The notes beneath the pieces are model-generated. The model ran no database searches. It saw only the letters and a program-made list of their open reading frames with translations, and had not been told where the DNA came from. The position numbers and the translations under genes are program-made. Positions 32,292 through 42,309 of a DNA stretch of 64,000 nt are shown in pieces (positions within the stretch are counted from its first letter, which is position 1; the number at the start of each line of letters is the position of its first letter). Origin of the DNA: Temnothorax longispinosus (Eukaryota; Arthropoda; Insecta; Hymenoptera; Formicidae); the NCBI RefSeq assembly GCF_030848805.1, contig NC_092364.1, forward strand, positions 9,321,770 through 9,385,769, read 5' to 3'.

Positions 32292-33906
32292 AATAAAGAA
32301 AAGTGTTCTAAAATATTGTAATTAATCTGCCCTTTTCAGGGCAACCAAATATTTTTTTCGGGGAACATTCTCTTCGAGTTCGCAAATTATTTAGAAAAAT
32401 TCGACATTACCTACGGACATTATCTACGGTTCATTTGGCAGTACGAATACCTCGTAGCGTTCCACTGCCGGTCATTTCCATTAGGCCGATAAGTCAGACT
32501 TGACGAGAGATGCCGTTCACTGTAAAAACATAACCTGTCTCATTGTTGTCATCGAGCACAGTCTCCGCGTCTCGGGTTACGTGCGCTGTGTATGTGTAAC
32601 GCGTTTCTTTCTTCGAATAATTTTTAATCGCCGAATAATTAACCGGTAGTAATTAATAATAATGAATCAATAGATTCGTTCGTAAATGCCGAATTCTATC
32701 GATCAAGTGCGTAAGTAAATCCGTGAAAGTGTTGATGCGTGATACAATTTGTAAAAGACGAAAAACTTCTGGTTGATTATTGTGATTACGCGTGTGTTCT
32801 TTCTTCGAATAATTTTCAATCGCCGATTAATCGGTAGTGATTAATAGTAATAAATCAATAGATTCGTTTATAAGTCACTCAAGTGCGTGGGTAAATCCAA
32901 GTATTTATCGCGATACATACTCGGATTCACTCGCGCATTTGAGTGACTTATAAACGAATCTATTGATTCATTACTATTAATCACTGCCGATTAATCGACG
33001 ATTGAAAATTATTACGATACGTCATGACCATTTATAAAATCGAAAAACTCTGGCTTATTATTCGGTGTGGATTTGTCACATGAGAACGTGAGGTGCGATC
33101 CACGATGAAATTATTCATCCGTCAAGCTACAGCAGTATGAAGACATCGAATCTCTACAAGGTAAGTGAGTGAGTGACTGAGTGAGTGAGTGAGTGAGAGA
33201 GAGAGGGACCGTGTATGTGCATAAGCAATTATTGAGATTCGTATTTTTGCGTAAAGATACATAACAGTCTCGCGATGCGCTTATACTTGGCGCGAGACTG
33301 TTATGTATCTTTACCCAAGAATACGAATCTCAATAATTGCTACCGTGTCTCTTGATCAGCGAGTGTAGCTGATCGCAGCGAGCGCCCTACTTAACGCCCG
33401 CGTCGGACGGTGAGTTGCGCCGCCCCTGCCTACCTTCTGTACGCGCCCCGTTATTCGCTAAATATTTTCTCCAGTAATTCAAAAAGTAAGCTTCGGACAA
33501 ATTTTCGTACAGGAAAAATTGTCTTAAAATCACTTCAAGAATACGTCTTTACAAGGACGCGGGGTTGTTCTGAATCACCCTGTATAGAGGCTGACTTTTC
33601 CTCGCCGTCGAGCGTGATGTTTTGAGTCGTTTTTCATATGTATAACTCCGCTATTATATGTAGGTATTTATATGTTGCTTAATTTTACTGAATTGTCATT
33701 ATCGATTTTCATGCATTCTGTTATTGATTCTTTGTAGTCTCGCTAAAGATGGTCCAAAATTCGGACTAAAACGTACGGTTTTAAAATTTGATTTATCTCT
33801 ACTATTATATGTATAAAGAAAGAAAGTTTGTTTGATTGTCTAATTGTTCGCGAACTACTCATTTATTAATGGACCAAATCTTAAAGAATTTTGTATGAAA
33901 TAGGGG

Positions 33907-34337
33907 TGTTGTGCCGCGCCTTGAATTGGAGCTCAGGGTCGGCACCGGGTTTTTAGAATCCGCCAAATTGGAGGGCGTACAGGACACTTGCGAGAATGTA
34001 GTGGCAGTAGAGTTTATTAAACAGATTGGTTTCTTTATACACGTGTTAATCACTCACTACCTTGCGGGTTACAATATACTAACGATACGTTTGACTCGCG
34101 GTACGCGCTCGGTTCTTAGATTGCCCGCCGCTTATCGGAAAGGCGGGCCTTTTATCGCTCGAAGTCGCTTCTTCGTTGTCGACTCAGCTGTCAGCGCTTT
34201 TGCTTTCGGGGTCAGGTCAGTAGCCTGGCGACCTGGTGAAGCCCGGAATGCCACCTCAGGTGTATTTGGCAATAGCCGGAACTTGCGCTGGCAGCTCGGT
34301 ATCGCAACTAGGCCAACTCGACTTCCGTATTACAACA
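33907..34337 (+). mobile_element. Solo-LTR-like insert in the Helitron
   Basis: This begins TGTTGTGCCGCG and ends GTATTACAACA, and it interrupts a Helitron unit that continues with GTAAAAATTTCC. GGTG is present on the right (34338-34341) and, overlapping the first two bases of the insert, on the left. The 4-bp duplication is thus likely but ambiguous by two bases. The internal open frame 33911-34393 has no recognisable content. Confidence 0.55.
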
Positions 34338-34626
34338 GGTGTAAAAATTTCCGGGCATGGTCACCATGGAGTTCAATTTTTTGTTTTACATAAAAAGAGA
34401 AAGTTTGTTTGATTCTCTGTTTGTTCGCAAACTACTCATTCATTAATGGACCAAATCTTAAAGAATTATATATGAAATAGGGGTAGAAATTTCCGGGCAT
34501 GGTCACCATGGGGTTCAATTTTTTGTAAGGATGTTCTCTGGAGCAACTAAGCTATTTTAACATGTGATTCTATAGTTTGTTTGTTCGTGAACTACTCATT
34601 CATTAATGGACCAAATCTTAAAGAAT

Positions 34627-35113
34627 TGTAAGATATGCGGTAGTCAGCGTTTTCCGCCATTTTGTTTTTCTACCTAAGGTTTCCGTCGTGGCGATTTGCG
34701 CGGCAATTACTCATCAGCTATTGGTCTGTTAGTCACGTGACAGCGCTGGTAGCAGTGCTAAGCTTTAGTACCGACTATACGCGCAACCTGATTGGTTGAG
34801 AGCGGCGCGAGCGTCAGCAAAAAGCGCGGTCGTCTGCCGGCGGTCGTTGTTCATAAGATTCCCTCGAGAAATCTCAAAGACCGCGTACGCGTACCGGTTT
34901 CCTACGTTTGTAACCACGTTGACAATACACTGTGATTAAGAGTACTTCGTCGTTGGTGGTCATTGCACCCGTTTCATCTCTTCTTTTCCTGTCCTCTTGC
35001 CTTTTGTCTCATACGAGAAGTCTGTTCAACAATACTCTCGTCCTCGCCGTTTTCGTTACCGTAGTTTCCGGTGCGATTTGCGGCTCGTCAAGCTATCTCG
35101 CAAATAACTTACA
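34627..35113 (+). repeat. Ty3/gypsy 5' LTR
   Basis: 487 bp. The sequence just inside (GTTCAGAAGTGGG from 35114) should hold the primer site, but it does not start with the usual TGG, so the primer tRNA is not assigned. Confidence 0.92.
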
Positions 35114-35224
35114 GTTCAGAAGTGGGATATACAAGAAGTGATTCGGGATCGTTAATCGCGAGTGAACTTCGCGCCGCCATTTTGTCGTTCGGGTACGTCT
35201 CAGTGTTCATCGACCGTTCCAGAA

Positions 35225-37054
35225 ATGGATCGTCGTTCTCTCGACAACTTGTCGCTTCAGGACCTTCAAGTCGAAGCTCTTCGTTACGGTATAACGCCGT
35301 CAGAAGATCGTAATGCATGCATCGATGCCATAACCGCGCATCTTGAAAGAAACGACGAGATTACTACGCGCCTAGAAAGGAACGTTTTAGAAACGCTCGT
35401 TGGAATGGGCAGTGTTTGTACGCAGCAAGTACGCACCATGGATCGTTCTACTGTCCCCACAGCTGTGGATATGACCGGTAGTACTAATGCAAGCCGAATT
35501 ACATCGACTAGCAGCGGATTTCAGAGTGCATCATCCGACCCGCAAATAAATAACCTGTGTCAGCAAATACAACAGGAAACGATACAGTTGCTGCTCGCTT
35601 TTCTCAATATTAACCGGGATGTTTCTACACCTCCCGTCGCTGCAGCCCCGCAAATTGTATCTCAGAATCAGCTTTCAGAGAATGCAAGTTCCATGCATCG
35701 TAGTACGTTCTCAGTTGCTACTGGACAATCTGTCAAGCTGTTAGCTTTGCAGCTTCCTTTCTTTGGTGGATCGGAAGAAGAAGACGTGGAATTATGGGTT
35801 CAAAAGGTTGAAAGTGTCGCCGATATACACGGTGTGCCTCAAGAAGTAACATTGTTAGCGGCTACGTCTAAGTTAGTGAAGACGGCGCGTCGCTGGTTCA
35901 ATTATTCAACGGTAACCATCAATAGTTCCGGGCTCTGCTTCAAGGACGCAATAATACGTCGCTTTAGAAGACGAGTGCTGTTTCACGTTGCGATGCAGAA
36001 AATCAAAGCTCGCACCTGGAATTTCCATAAAGAGTCATTTCATGACTACGCTATGGACAAATTATTGTTGACGCAGAATCTCAAACTCCCAGATCGTGAA
36101 ACCATCCATTTACTAATTAATGGAATTGGTAGTAACGCGTTGAGAGGAACTGCTGTTTCTCTACAAGTCTCAACTGTGGATGAATTTCTGGAGCGTATGT
36201 ACCAAATCACGTCGTCATACTCGCTCAAGAAGACATCACTTCCTTCGAACAAATCAGTGAAAAAAAAATCCACAAGTGCTTCTGGTGTAAAAGTCGATTC
36301 TTCACCTCAAGTTTCTAAAGAAATTTTCTGTGTATACTGCCGAGCGAAAGGTCACGTTCGGGCAGACTGCTATAAACTCAAGAAAAAGGAACAAGCCAGT
36401 CCGGCTTTTCCTGAAAGTACGTCAACGATCGCTGCCGTCGGTGAGGTATCTTCCCCAGTGCCGTCTTCCGATGCAGAGAGTCAAGCAGTTTCTACTTTGT
36501 TTTTGGTTGCTGCCGTAACAGAGGACCACCACAGGACGCTCGAGGTTGCGAAATCCTTTATTAAGGTCGTTGCGTTAAATAATACTTTGTGTAAATTGAT
36601 TACTCTTCTTGATACGGGAAGTCCGATATCGTTTATAAGTCATTCAGTTTTTAAAAGTCATTTTGATTCTTTCAATGATCTTAAGAATACGGTTAATACG
36701 TATAAAGCATTAAATAATACACCGATTAAAATTGCAAACTCAATTGTTGCTAATATTAAATTAGAACTCTTACCGGATCTATCACCTGATATCAATCTTC
36801 ATGTTTTGATGGATGATTCGTTAAGTACCGACTTGATAATTGGTCGTGATTTTTTAGAAAACCATAAAATTAATGTTCTTTACAAACCGTCCGAAAATAT
36901 TACCGATAATAATCAATTGAGTTTGTTTAGAGAACTGGCATCTACCGATATTATTGAGGATACCGAAACACCTCAGTCAGAAATTACTACAGATTTCGGT
37001 GAAAGCGTTACAAAGCGTCTCTTAAACTTTACTAGAAGAAATAGAAAAACTTGA
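35225..37054 (+). CDS. Ty3/gypsy gag-protease
   Basis: 609 residues from ATG 35225 (MDRRSLDNLSLQDLQVEAL); the frame is open upstream, but this is the first Met with gag-like sequence. Residues about 190-350 are the capsid (LPFFGGSEEEDVELWVQKVE, the retrotransposon-gag core). A CCHC knuckle, CVYCRAKGHVRADC, lies near residue 370, followed by Lys-rich sequence. An aspartic protease with LLDTGSPISF is at about residue 462. The frame ends at 37054 while pol continues in the +1 frame with an overlap of about 40 bases. This could be a natural frameshift site or decay. Confidence 0.88.
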   Translation: MDRRSLDNLSLQDLQVEALRYGITPSEDRNACIDAITAHLERNDEITTRLERNVLETLVGMGSVCTQQVRTMDRSTVPTAVDMTGSTNASRITSTSSGFQSASSDPQINNLCQQIQQETIQLLLAFLNINRDVSTPPVAAAPQIVSQNQLSENASSMHRSTFSVATGQSVKLLALQLPFFGGSEEEDVELWVQKVESVADIHGVPQEVTLLAATSKLVKTARRWFNYSTVTINSSGLCFKDAIIRRFRRRVLFHVAMQKIKARTWNFHKESFHDYAMDKLLLTQNLKLPDRETIHLLINGIGSNALRGTAVSLQVSTVDEFLERMYQITSSYSLKKTSLPSNKSVKKKSTSASGVKVDSSPQVSKEIFCVYCRAKGHVRADCYKLKKKEQASPAFPESTSTIAAVGEVSSPVPSSDAESQAVSTLFLVAAVTEDHHRTLEVAKSFIKVVALNNTLCKLITLLDTGSPISFISHSVFKSHFDSFNDLKNTVNTYKALNNTPIKIANSIVANIKLELLPDLSPDINLHVLMDDSLSTDLIIGRDFLENHKINVLYKPSENITDNNQLSLFRELASTDIIEDTETPQSEITTDFGESVTKRLLNFTRRNRKT

Positions 37055-38277
37055 TGTTCCTCCTGCCGAAGAGGATAAATATCTGGTTCAGTTCGAACTA
37101 AAAGACGATTCAATTTACGCGTATACCCCCAGACATTTCTCATGGGCCGAGCGAATACAGCTTCGTGAGATTACGGATGATATTTTAAAAAGAGGTATTA
37201 TTCAAAAAAGTAACTCTTCGTACTGCGCTAGAGTAGTTTTAGTTCGTAAGAAAAACGGTACTTTGCATTTGTGTACCGATTTACGTCCCCTTAACGATCG
37301 TGTAATTAAGCAGAAGTTTCCGTTTACATCGATCGAAGATTGTTTAACACGCGCGGGCAATAAACCTGTTTATACTTTGCTTGATTTGAAAGATAGTTTC
37401 CATTAAATTAAAGTGCATCCTAAGTGTACAAAATACTTTGCGTTCGCCACACCCGATGGTCAGTTTGAGCACAATTTGTCTTTTGGGTTCAGTGAATCTC
37501 CCGCGGAATTCCAAAAACAATTAAAGGAAATTTTGAAATCTTTAAATCTTATCATCTACATGGATGACATATTCATTGCTTCTGATTCGATTGAAGATAA
37601 CTTAAATACTTTGAGGCAAATGCTGATAATCCTTAAACAATATAATTTTAAGCTTAATCATAGTAAATGTTGTTTTCTGAGAACTTTTATCGAGTACCTC
37701 GGATATATATTAACCCCTTCAGGGATCACTCTCAGTAGCCGTCATACTGAGGCCGTTAAAAATTTTCCTCAATCTAAAAAAGTAGTCGAAGTACAGCGAT
37801 TCTTGGGATTAACAAACTATTTTCGTAAGTTCATTCCAAACTACGCGAGTAAAGCTAAACCTTTGCAAAATCTTTTGCGTAAGTCAGTTGATTTTGTGTT
37901 TGATGACAAATGTCGTCGTGCTTTTGAAACGCTTAAGAAAGAGTTAACTTCGTACCCAGTGTTACGTCTATATAATCCACACGCCAGAACGGAATTACAT
38001 ACCGACGCTAGCTCTATTGCTATAGCTGCTATTCTCCTTCAGAGACAAGAAGCAGGTTTATTAGCACCGATTGCTTATTTTAGTCAGTTCACTAATAACG
38101 CTAAAGCGAAGTATCATAGCTATGAGTTGGAAATGTTAGCCGTGGTTAAAGCTGTGGAGAGGTTTCATATCTACCTCTATGGGGTACAGTTTACAATTAT
38201 TACTGATTGTCATGCGGTTGTATATGTAATTTGAAAAGCTCATCTTAATTCAAGAGTTGCTCGAAGAGTTGCTCGCT
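37032..38277 (+). pseudogene. Ty3/gypsy reverse transcriptase and RNase H, two stops
   Basis: This is in the +1 frame relative to gag. The RT shows YTPRHFSWAERIQLR, VVLVRKKNGTLHLCTDLRP, the palm YTLLDLKDSFH and the catalytic YMDD (37557-37568). RNase H follows, with TELHTDASSIAIAAIL and SYELEMLAVVKAVERF, the acidic active-site residues. TAA at 37404-37406 replaces the Gln after DSFH, and TGA at 38232-38234 replaces a Trp-like position in the RNase H end. Both are single-base nonsense changes in otherwise good sequence, so the loss of function is relatively recent. Confidence 0.9.
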
Positions 38278-38279
38278 GG

Positions 38280-39641
38280 ATGCTTCGTCTACAAGATTAC
38301 AGATTTAATGTTATCCATCGTCCTGGGAGTCGAATGACTCATGTCGATGCTCTCAGTCGTGTTGTAGCATACGCTGAGCCAATGCCTCTCAAAAGAGAAT
38401 TAGAGTATAAGCAGTTGCAAGACTCGAGACTTAAAGAAATAGCCGAAAATCTAGAGTATACCGATCATGAAAAGTTCGAGTTAATTGACGGTCTAGTCTT
38501 TAGAAAATGTTCGGATAAACCTCGGTTCGCGATACCCGAGTCTATGATTATTAATATTTTGCGTGTTTACCACGATAGTATGGCGCATTGCGGCGTCGAA
38601 AAAACATATCAGGGAATCATGTTTAATTATTATTGGTTTCCTTCTATAAGGAAAAGAATTCGCGATTATATCGAAAATTGTTTAGTTTGTGTCATGAGTA
38701 ACACGTCGGCAAACTCTCGCGAAGGTGAGATGCAGGAAACTGACAGTCCTACCGAACCATTTCTAGTTCTTCACGCGGATCATTTCGGTCCATTAACTGA
38801 ATCAAGACACGGTTTGAAACATATTTTATTCATAATTGACATATTTACACGATTCACATGGTTGTTCGCGGTAAAAACCACTAGCTCTAAAGAGACAATT
38901 AAATGTTTTTCCAATTTGTTCAACTCTTTTGGAAATCGACAAACACTAGTAACGGATATAGGTACGGCGTTCACCTCGCAAGAGTTCTTCGAATTTCTTC
39001 AGTCCGTTAATGTAAAACATAAACGATTTTTGAAATCGTCGTTAAAGAAACTCGTTGAAAAGTCACGCGACTGGAGTGCGTCAATAGGTACCATCCAGTA
39101 TATAATTAATAATACTCATCATTCCTCGCTAAAAGGTACTCCCTCCAAGATGTTATTGGGTTACGAGCAGCGCAGTCAGGCAGACGTAGATTTGATTAGA
39201 TTTCTCAACAGTCTCGCTAAAGTTGAATTTGTTGTTGATGAAGAGCGAGAAGCTCAACGTAAATTAGCGCTCAATGCGGCTGATGAAATCAAAAACTATA
39301 ATAAAGTTGTTTATGATAAACGTCATAAGAAACCAACTCAGTATCATCCCGGAGATTACGTAATGATCCGAGATACTATACTTAAACCAGGCGAAGATAA
39401 GAAACTTAAACCTAATTATAAAGGGCCGTATATGATAGCAAAAATCCTTAATAAAAATCGATATGTTGTTCAAAACATTCCAGGGTTTATAATGTCTCTG
39501 CTAAACCGTATAATTCGATACTGTCCCCAGATCGGATTAAGCCGTGGATTAAAATTCCAAGTCAATAAAGTAGTTTTAAGCTATATTAGCGATTATTTTG
39601 TAATACTTTATGTAAAAGCGATTATTTTTGGTAATACCTAG
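38280..39641 (+). pseudogene. Ty3/gypsy integrase with deleted catalytic Glu region
   Basis: This continues from RNase H (WMLRLQDYRFNVIHRPGS, HVDALSR) into the integrase. The HHCC finger is YHDSMAHCGVEKT...CLVCVMS. The first Asp is in LHADHFGPLT and the second in TDIGTAF. After VNVKHKRF the sequence jumps straight to LKSSLKKLVEK: the block carrying the usual N-G-x-x-E motif is missing, an in-frame deletion of roughly 15-20 codons near 39020-39035. Without that Glu the enzyme cannot be catalytic. The C-terminal HxxGDYVMIRD domain is present. The last ~45 codons before the stop at 39641 look non-homologous. Confidence 0.88.
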
Positions 39642-39865
39642 ATTAAAAACATATGTTTTATACTATTTAGTACGTAAGAGCACATAACTATATTGTTCAC
39701 CCGCATTATAGAGAAAAAAATATTTTGAGCATTGATTTAAGTAGCCTAAGTGCAATATTATGTTTGTATTCATTTATTTTGATTACTGTATCGATAACTT
39801 TGTATCTGTGATTTTAGTTATGAAACGCTACATTCGGGTCGAATGTCATGCCAGAATGGCCGAAT

Positions 39866-40417
39866 TGTAAGATATTCGGTAGTCAGCGTTTTCCGCCATT
39901 TTGTTTTTCTACCTAAGGTTTCCGTCGTGGCGATTTGCGCGGCAATTACTCGTCAGCTATTAATCTGTTAGTCACGTGACAGCGCTGGTAGCAGTGCGAA
40001 GCTTTAGTACCGACTATACGCGCAACCTAATTAGTTGAGAGCGGCGCGAGCGTCAGCAAGAAGCGCGGTCGTCGGCCGGCGGTCGTTGTTTATCAAATTC
40101 CCTCGAGAAGTCTCAAAGACCGGACCTAATTGTCGATCGTCCGAGTTCCCGCGTTTTCCACGCGTTACCCGTGGTTGTTGCGTTCCGCGTACGCGTACCG
40201 GTTTCCTACGTTTGTAACCACGTTGACAATACACTGTGATTAAAAGTACTTCGTCGTTGGTAGTCATTGCACCCGTTCCATCTCTTCTTTTCCTGTCCTC
40301 TTGCCTCCTGTCTCATACGAGAGGTCTGTTCAACAATACTCTCGTCCTCGCCGTTTCCGTTACCGTAGTTTCCGGTGCGATTCGCGGCTCGTCAAGCTAT
40401 CTCGCAGATAACTTACA
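39866..40417 (+). repeat. Ty3/gypsy 3' LTR
   Basis: 552 bp, preceded by GGTCGAATGTC...GGCCGAAT. It contains 65 bp absent from the 5' LTR, beginning after CTCAAAGACC. Confidence 0.92.
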
Positions 40418-40769
40418 GAATTGTATATAAAATAGAAGTAGAACTTGCCGGACATGGCTACCATGGGATTCGATATTTTGTTTTACGACAATCGAAAAAA
40501 AAATTTTTATAAACGATTTTCTTGAAACCGGTGCAAAAAATTTCTAATTTTTCGGGGATTGCAACGATGGGTTTAATTTATACTCGAACTGTAATAGGGG
40601 AACAGTAAACATCGTTTCAGAAATCGGTCCGAAATGTGCATCTTTTTGCGATCATTGCATGAATGAACCGATTTTATTGCTTCGATCAAAGTAGAAAAAC
40701 AAAAAACATTATATATCCAGAAGTGTTATAAATAAATATAAAAGTACAAAAATGAGAATAAAAAAATAG

Positions 40770-40800
40770 GGTCCGCAGGCAAAGCCGCGGGGCTGGCTAG
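40770..40800 (+). other. Helitron 3' terminal hairpin and CTAG end
   Basis: CCGCAGGCAAAGCCGCGG folds with CCGC/GCGG and GGC/GCC pairs around AAA. It is followed by GGCTGGCTAG and then T, the standard layout of a Helitron 3' end. Confidence 0.6.
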
Positions 40801-41385
40801 TTATAAATAAAGGAGTTAACCTTCGTGTACCGTCAACAAAGTTTGGCTCTTACTTAGCCCGTTCCACACTCTCTTATAATTGTTAATGTGCATTGTAAAT
40901 GTGACTGCGTCAAATTAGTTAGTTTTTTAATATTGGTTACCTGTGTAAACAAATCTTACCATGTGTATTTCACTGATTTTTCCGTTCTTTATTTTTCTTT
41001 TATTGCTTTAAAATATTATAAAACTAAAACAATATAAGAAGTTTATTATAATAAAATAAATCTTCTTATTCGTAAAAAAGTATATTTTTAACTTAATTTG
41101 ACTTTTCGTTATCTTATTCACTACTAAAAGTCATCTTACCCGCATATGGGGGCAAGATGATGAAAACGACACTTACTTAAAAAATGTAAATTTTTTAAAA
41201 TTCTAATTTATTTAGAGTTTTTAAATTTTTACAGTTTATATAAAAAACTTTAGTGAATCTAAAAAAAAAATTAGATTATTATTTTTACATTCTCACAAAA
41301 ATTAAGAAAAATTGGCAAACCTTAAGGTCGTCATCTTACCCCCCTTTTTCTCTAATTAATAAAGACAGATTGCGTTCTTTAAAAA
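40801..41385. other. AT-rich stretch without recognised feature
   Basis: Possible intron of the SLC13-like gene whose exons follow at 41666. No upstream exon of that gene could be found here. Confidence 0.35.
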
Positions 41386-41610
41386 CACAGGCCCACAAAA
41401 AAAGAAAAGTTGTCTGCGCCATGGACTAGACCATGGTATTCCCATGTATTTTTGCCTGCTAAAATCGAATATGACCTTAGTTTTGCTCCTACACGTCAGG
41501 ATTTTTTCTACAGCCAAAAACAAGGTGTTTTGCCCCTACAAAGGCGAAAATACATGAGAATACCATGGTTTAGTCCATGGCGCAGACAACTTTTTTTTTG
41601 TTGGCCTGTG
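41386..41610. repeat. 225-bp palindromic MITE
   Basis: The ends are CACAGGCC and GGCCTGTG. The arms include AAGTTGTCTGCGCCATGGAC and GACCATGGTATTC, mirrored at 41556-41602. The centre is about 90 bases of unique sequence. Confidence 0.85.
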
Positions 41611-41665
41611 AAATTTATCTACAAATCGTCTCTTAATAAAAAATTATGTATATTGGTTCTTCTAG

Positions 41666-42147
41666 GTGATAAATCAAAATCTTAAAAATCTAGGACCTAT
41701 GACATTTCATGAGATCGCCGTCACAATGCTTTTTACGGGATGCATATTCCTATGGGTATTTAGAGCTCCTGGATTTGTTCATGGATGGTCGAAAATTCTG
41801 ACGGATATGTAAGTTCAATTTATATTTGTAAAATAAAGTTGCTCAATAAAAAAGAATTAAATAAGGCTAATTTTTTTATATACATATACATTTTTTAATC
41901 AGTCCGGAAATAATGTTAAAAAATAATTTTTTTTGCGAGAAAAATTTACAAAAATTGGAATATTTGTATTTTTCACGATAAATTTCTATTTTATTTTTAA
42001 CATTATCCTTATATAGAATGTTGGCGGATTCAACGCCCGCAGTCTTTGTATGCTTGTTAATGTTTTTCATCCCGAAGGAACCGGTCTTTATACATTTCTA
42101 CAAGGACCGTAAGAACTTTAAGCCACGATTATCAAGTCAAGTACAGG
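41666..42147 (+). CDS. Two exons of an SLC13/Indy-type (sodium/dicarboxylate-citrate) transporter
   Basis: Exon 41666-41810 follows the acceptor TTCTTCTAG and ends at a perfect GTAAGT donor. It encodes NLGPMTFHEIAVTMLF followed by a hydrophobic segment and WVFRAPGFVHGWSKILTD, the LGPxxFHEIAV signature of SLC13 carriers. Exon 42017-42147 follows ATATAG and ends at GGTAAGT. The split codon AT|A joins correctly, giving LADSTPAVFVCLLMFFIPKE and a Lys/Arg-rich loop. SLC13 proteins move citrate and other Krebs-cycle acids with sodium across the plasma membrane. No stop, shift or lost splice site is visible, so this may be a live gene with large TE-filled introns. Its other exons were not found in the window, so a truncated duplicate is possible. 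Confidence 0.72.
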
Positions 42148-42309
42148 GTAAGTGTGGGTATTACTGCGGTCAGACTGATTACTGAGGAATTTCATTAGAG
42201 TAATAAAATCAAACGTTTCAACATACAGCTAAAAAAATTTGTGAAATTATTTTAATCTTTTATCATGATAATTAGTAATAAAAAATTTACAGTAATTCCC
42301 CTTACGAAA

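Larger units (their letters stand above)
28551..33586. mobile_element. 5.0-kb palindromic Tc1/mariner-type transposon with two divergent transposases
   Basis: The left arm 28551-31055 and right arm 31084-33586 are reverse complements around a 28-bp GC-rich spacer. The outer ends read TATACAGGGTGATTC and its complement, with TA next to CAGGG/CCCTG as expected of a TA target duplication. Outside these points the flanks are unrelated, so the palindrome coincides exactly with the transposon. Two arm differences are visible: an extra T near 28635 in the left arm, and an 8-base versus 7-base homopolymer (30574-30581 versus 31558-31564). Each arm also contains nested smaller hairpins. Confidence 0.93.
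34627..40417 (+). mobile_element. Full-length but broken Ty3/gypsy element (5,791 bp)
   Basis: The LTRs are at 34627-35113 (487 bp) and 39866-40417 (552 bp), with ends TGTAAGATAT and AACTTACA. The 4-bp duplication GAAT lies at 34623-34626 and 40418-40421, and removing the element restores a continuous Helitron unit. The coding order is gag, protease, RT, RNase H, integrase, as in Ty3/gypsy. The LTRs differ by a 65-bp segment (40124-40188 region, only in the right LTR) plus scattered substitutions. Pol has two stops and an integrase deletion, so the element is dead, although gag is open. Confidence 0.95.
33796..40800 (+). mobile_element. Helitron-like element, host of nested insertions
   Basis: The left end is TCTCTACTATTATATG preceded by A. 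The right end is GGCTGGCTAG followed by T, with a GC hairpin just upstream. Helitrons insert between A and T, start with TC and end with CTRR. The body contains diverged units with AAGTTTGTTTG...ACTACTCATT...GGACCAAATCTTAAAG at about 33815, 34396 and 34570, and CCGGGCATGGTCACCATGG blocks. Inserts at 33907-34337 and 34627-40421 interrupt it. No Rep/helicase is present, so it is non-autonomous. Confidence 0.6.

Noticed and set aside
33911..34393. 160-codon open frame
   Set aside because: Lies within the solo-LTR-like insert and runs into Helitron sequence; no domain seen.
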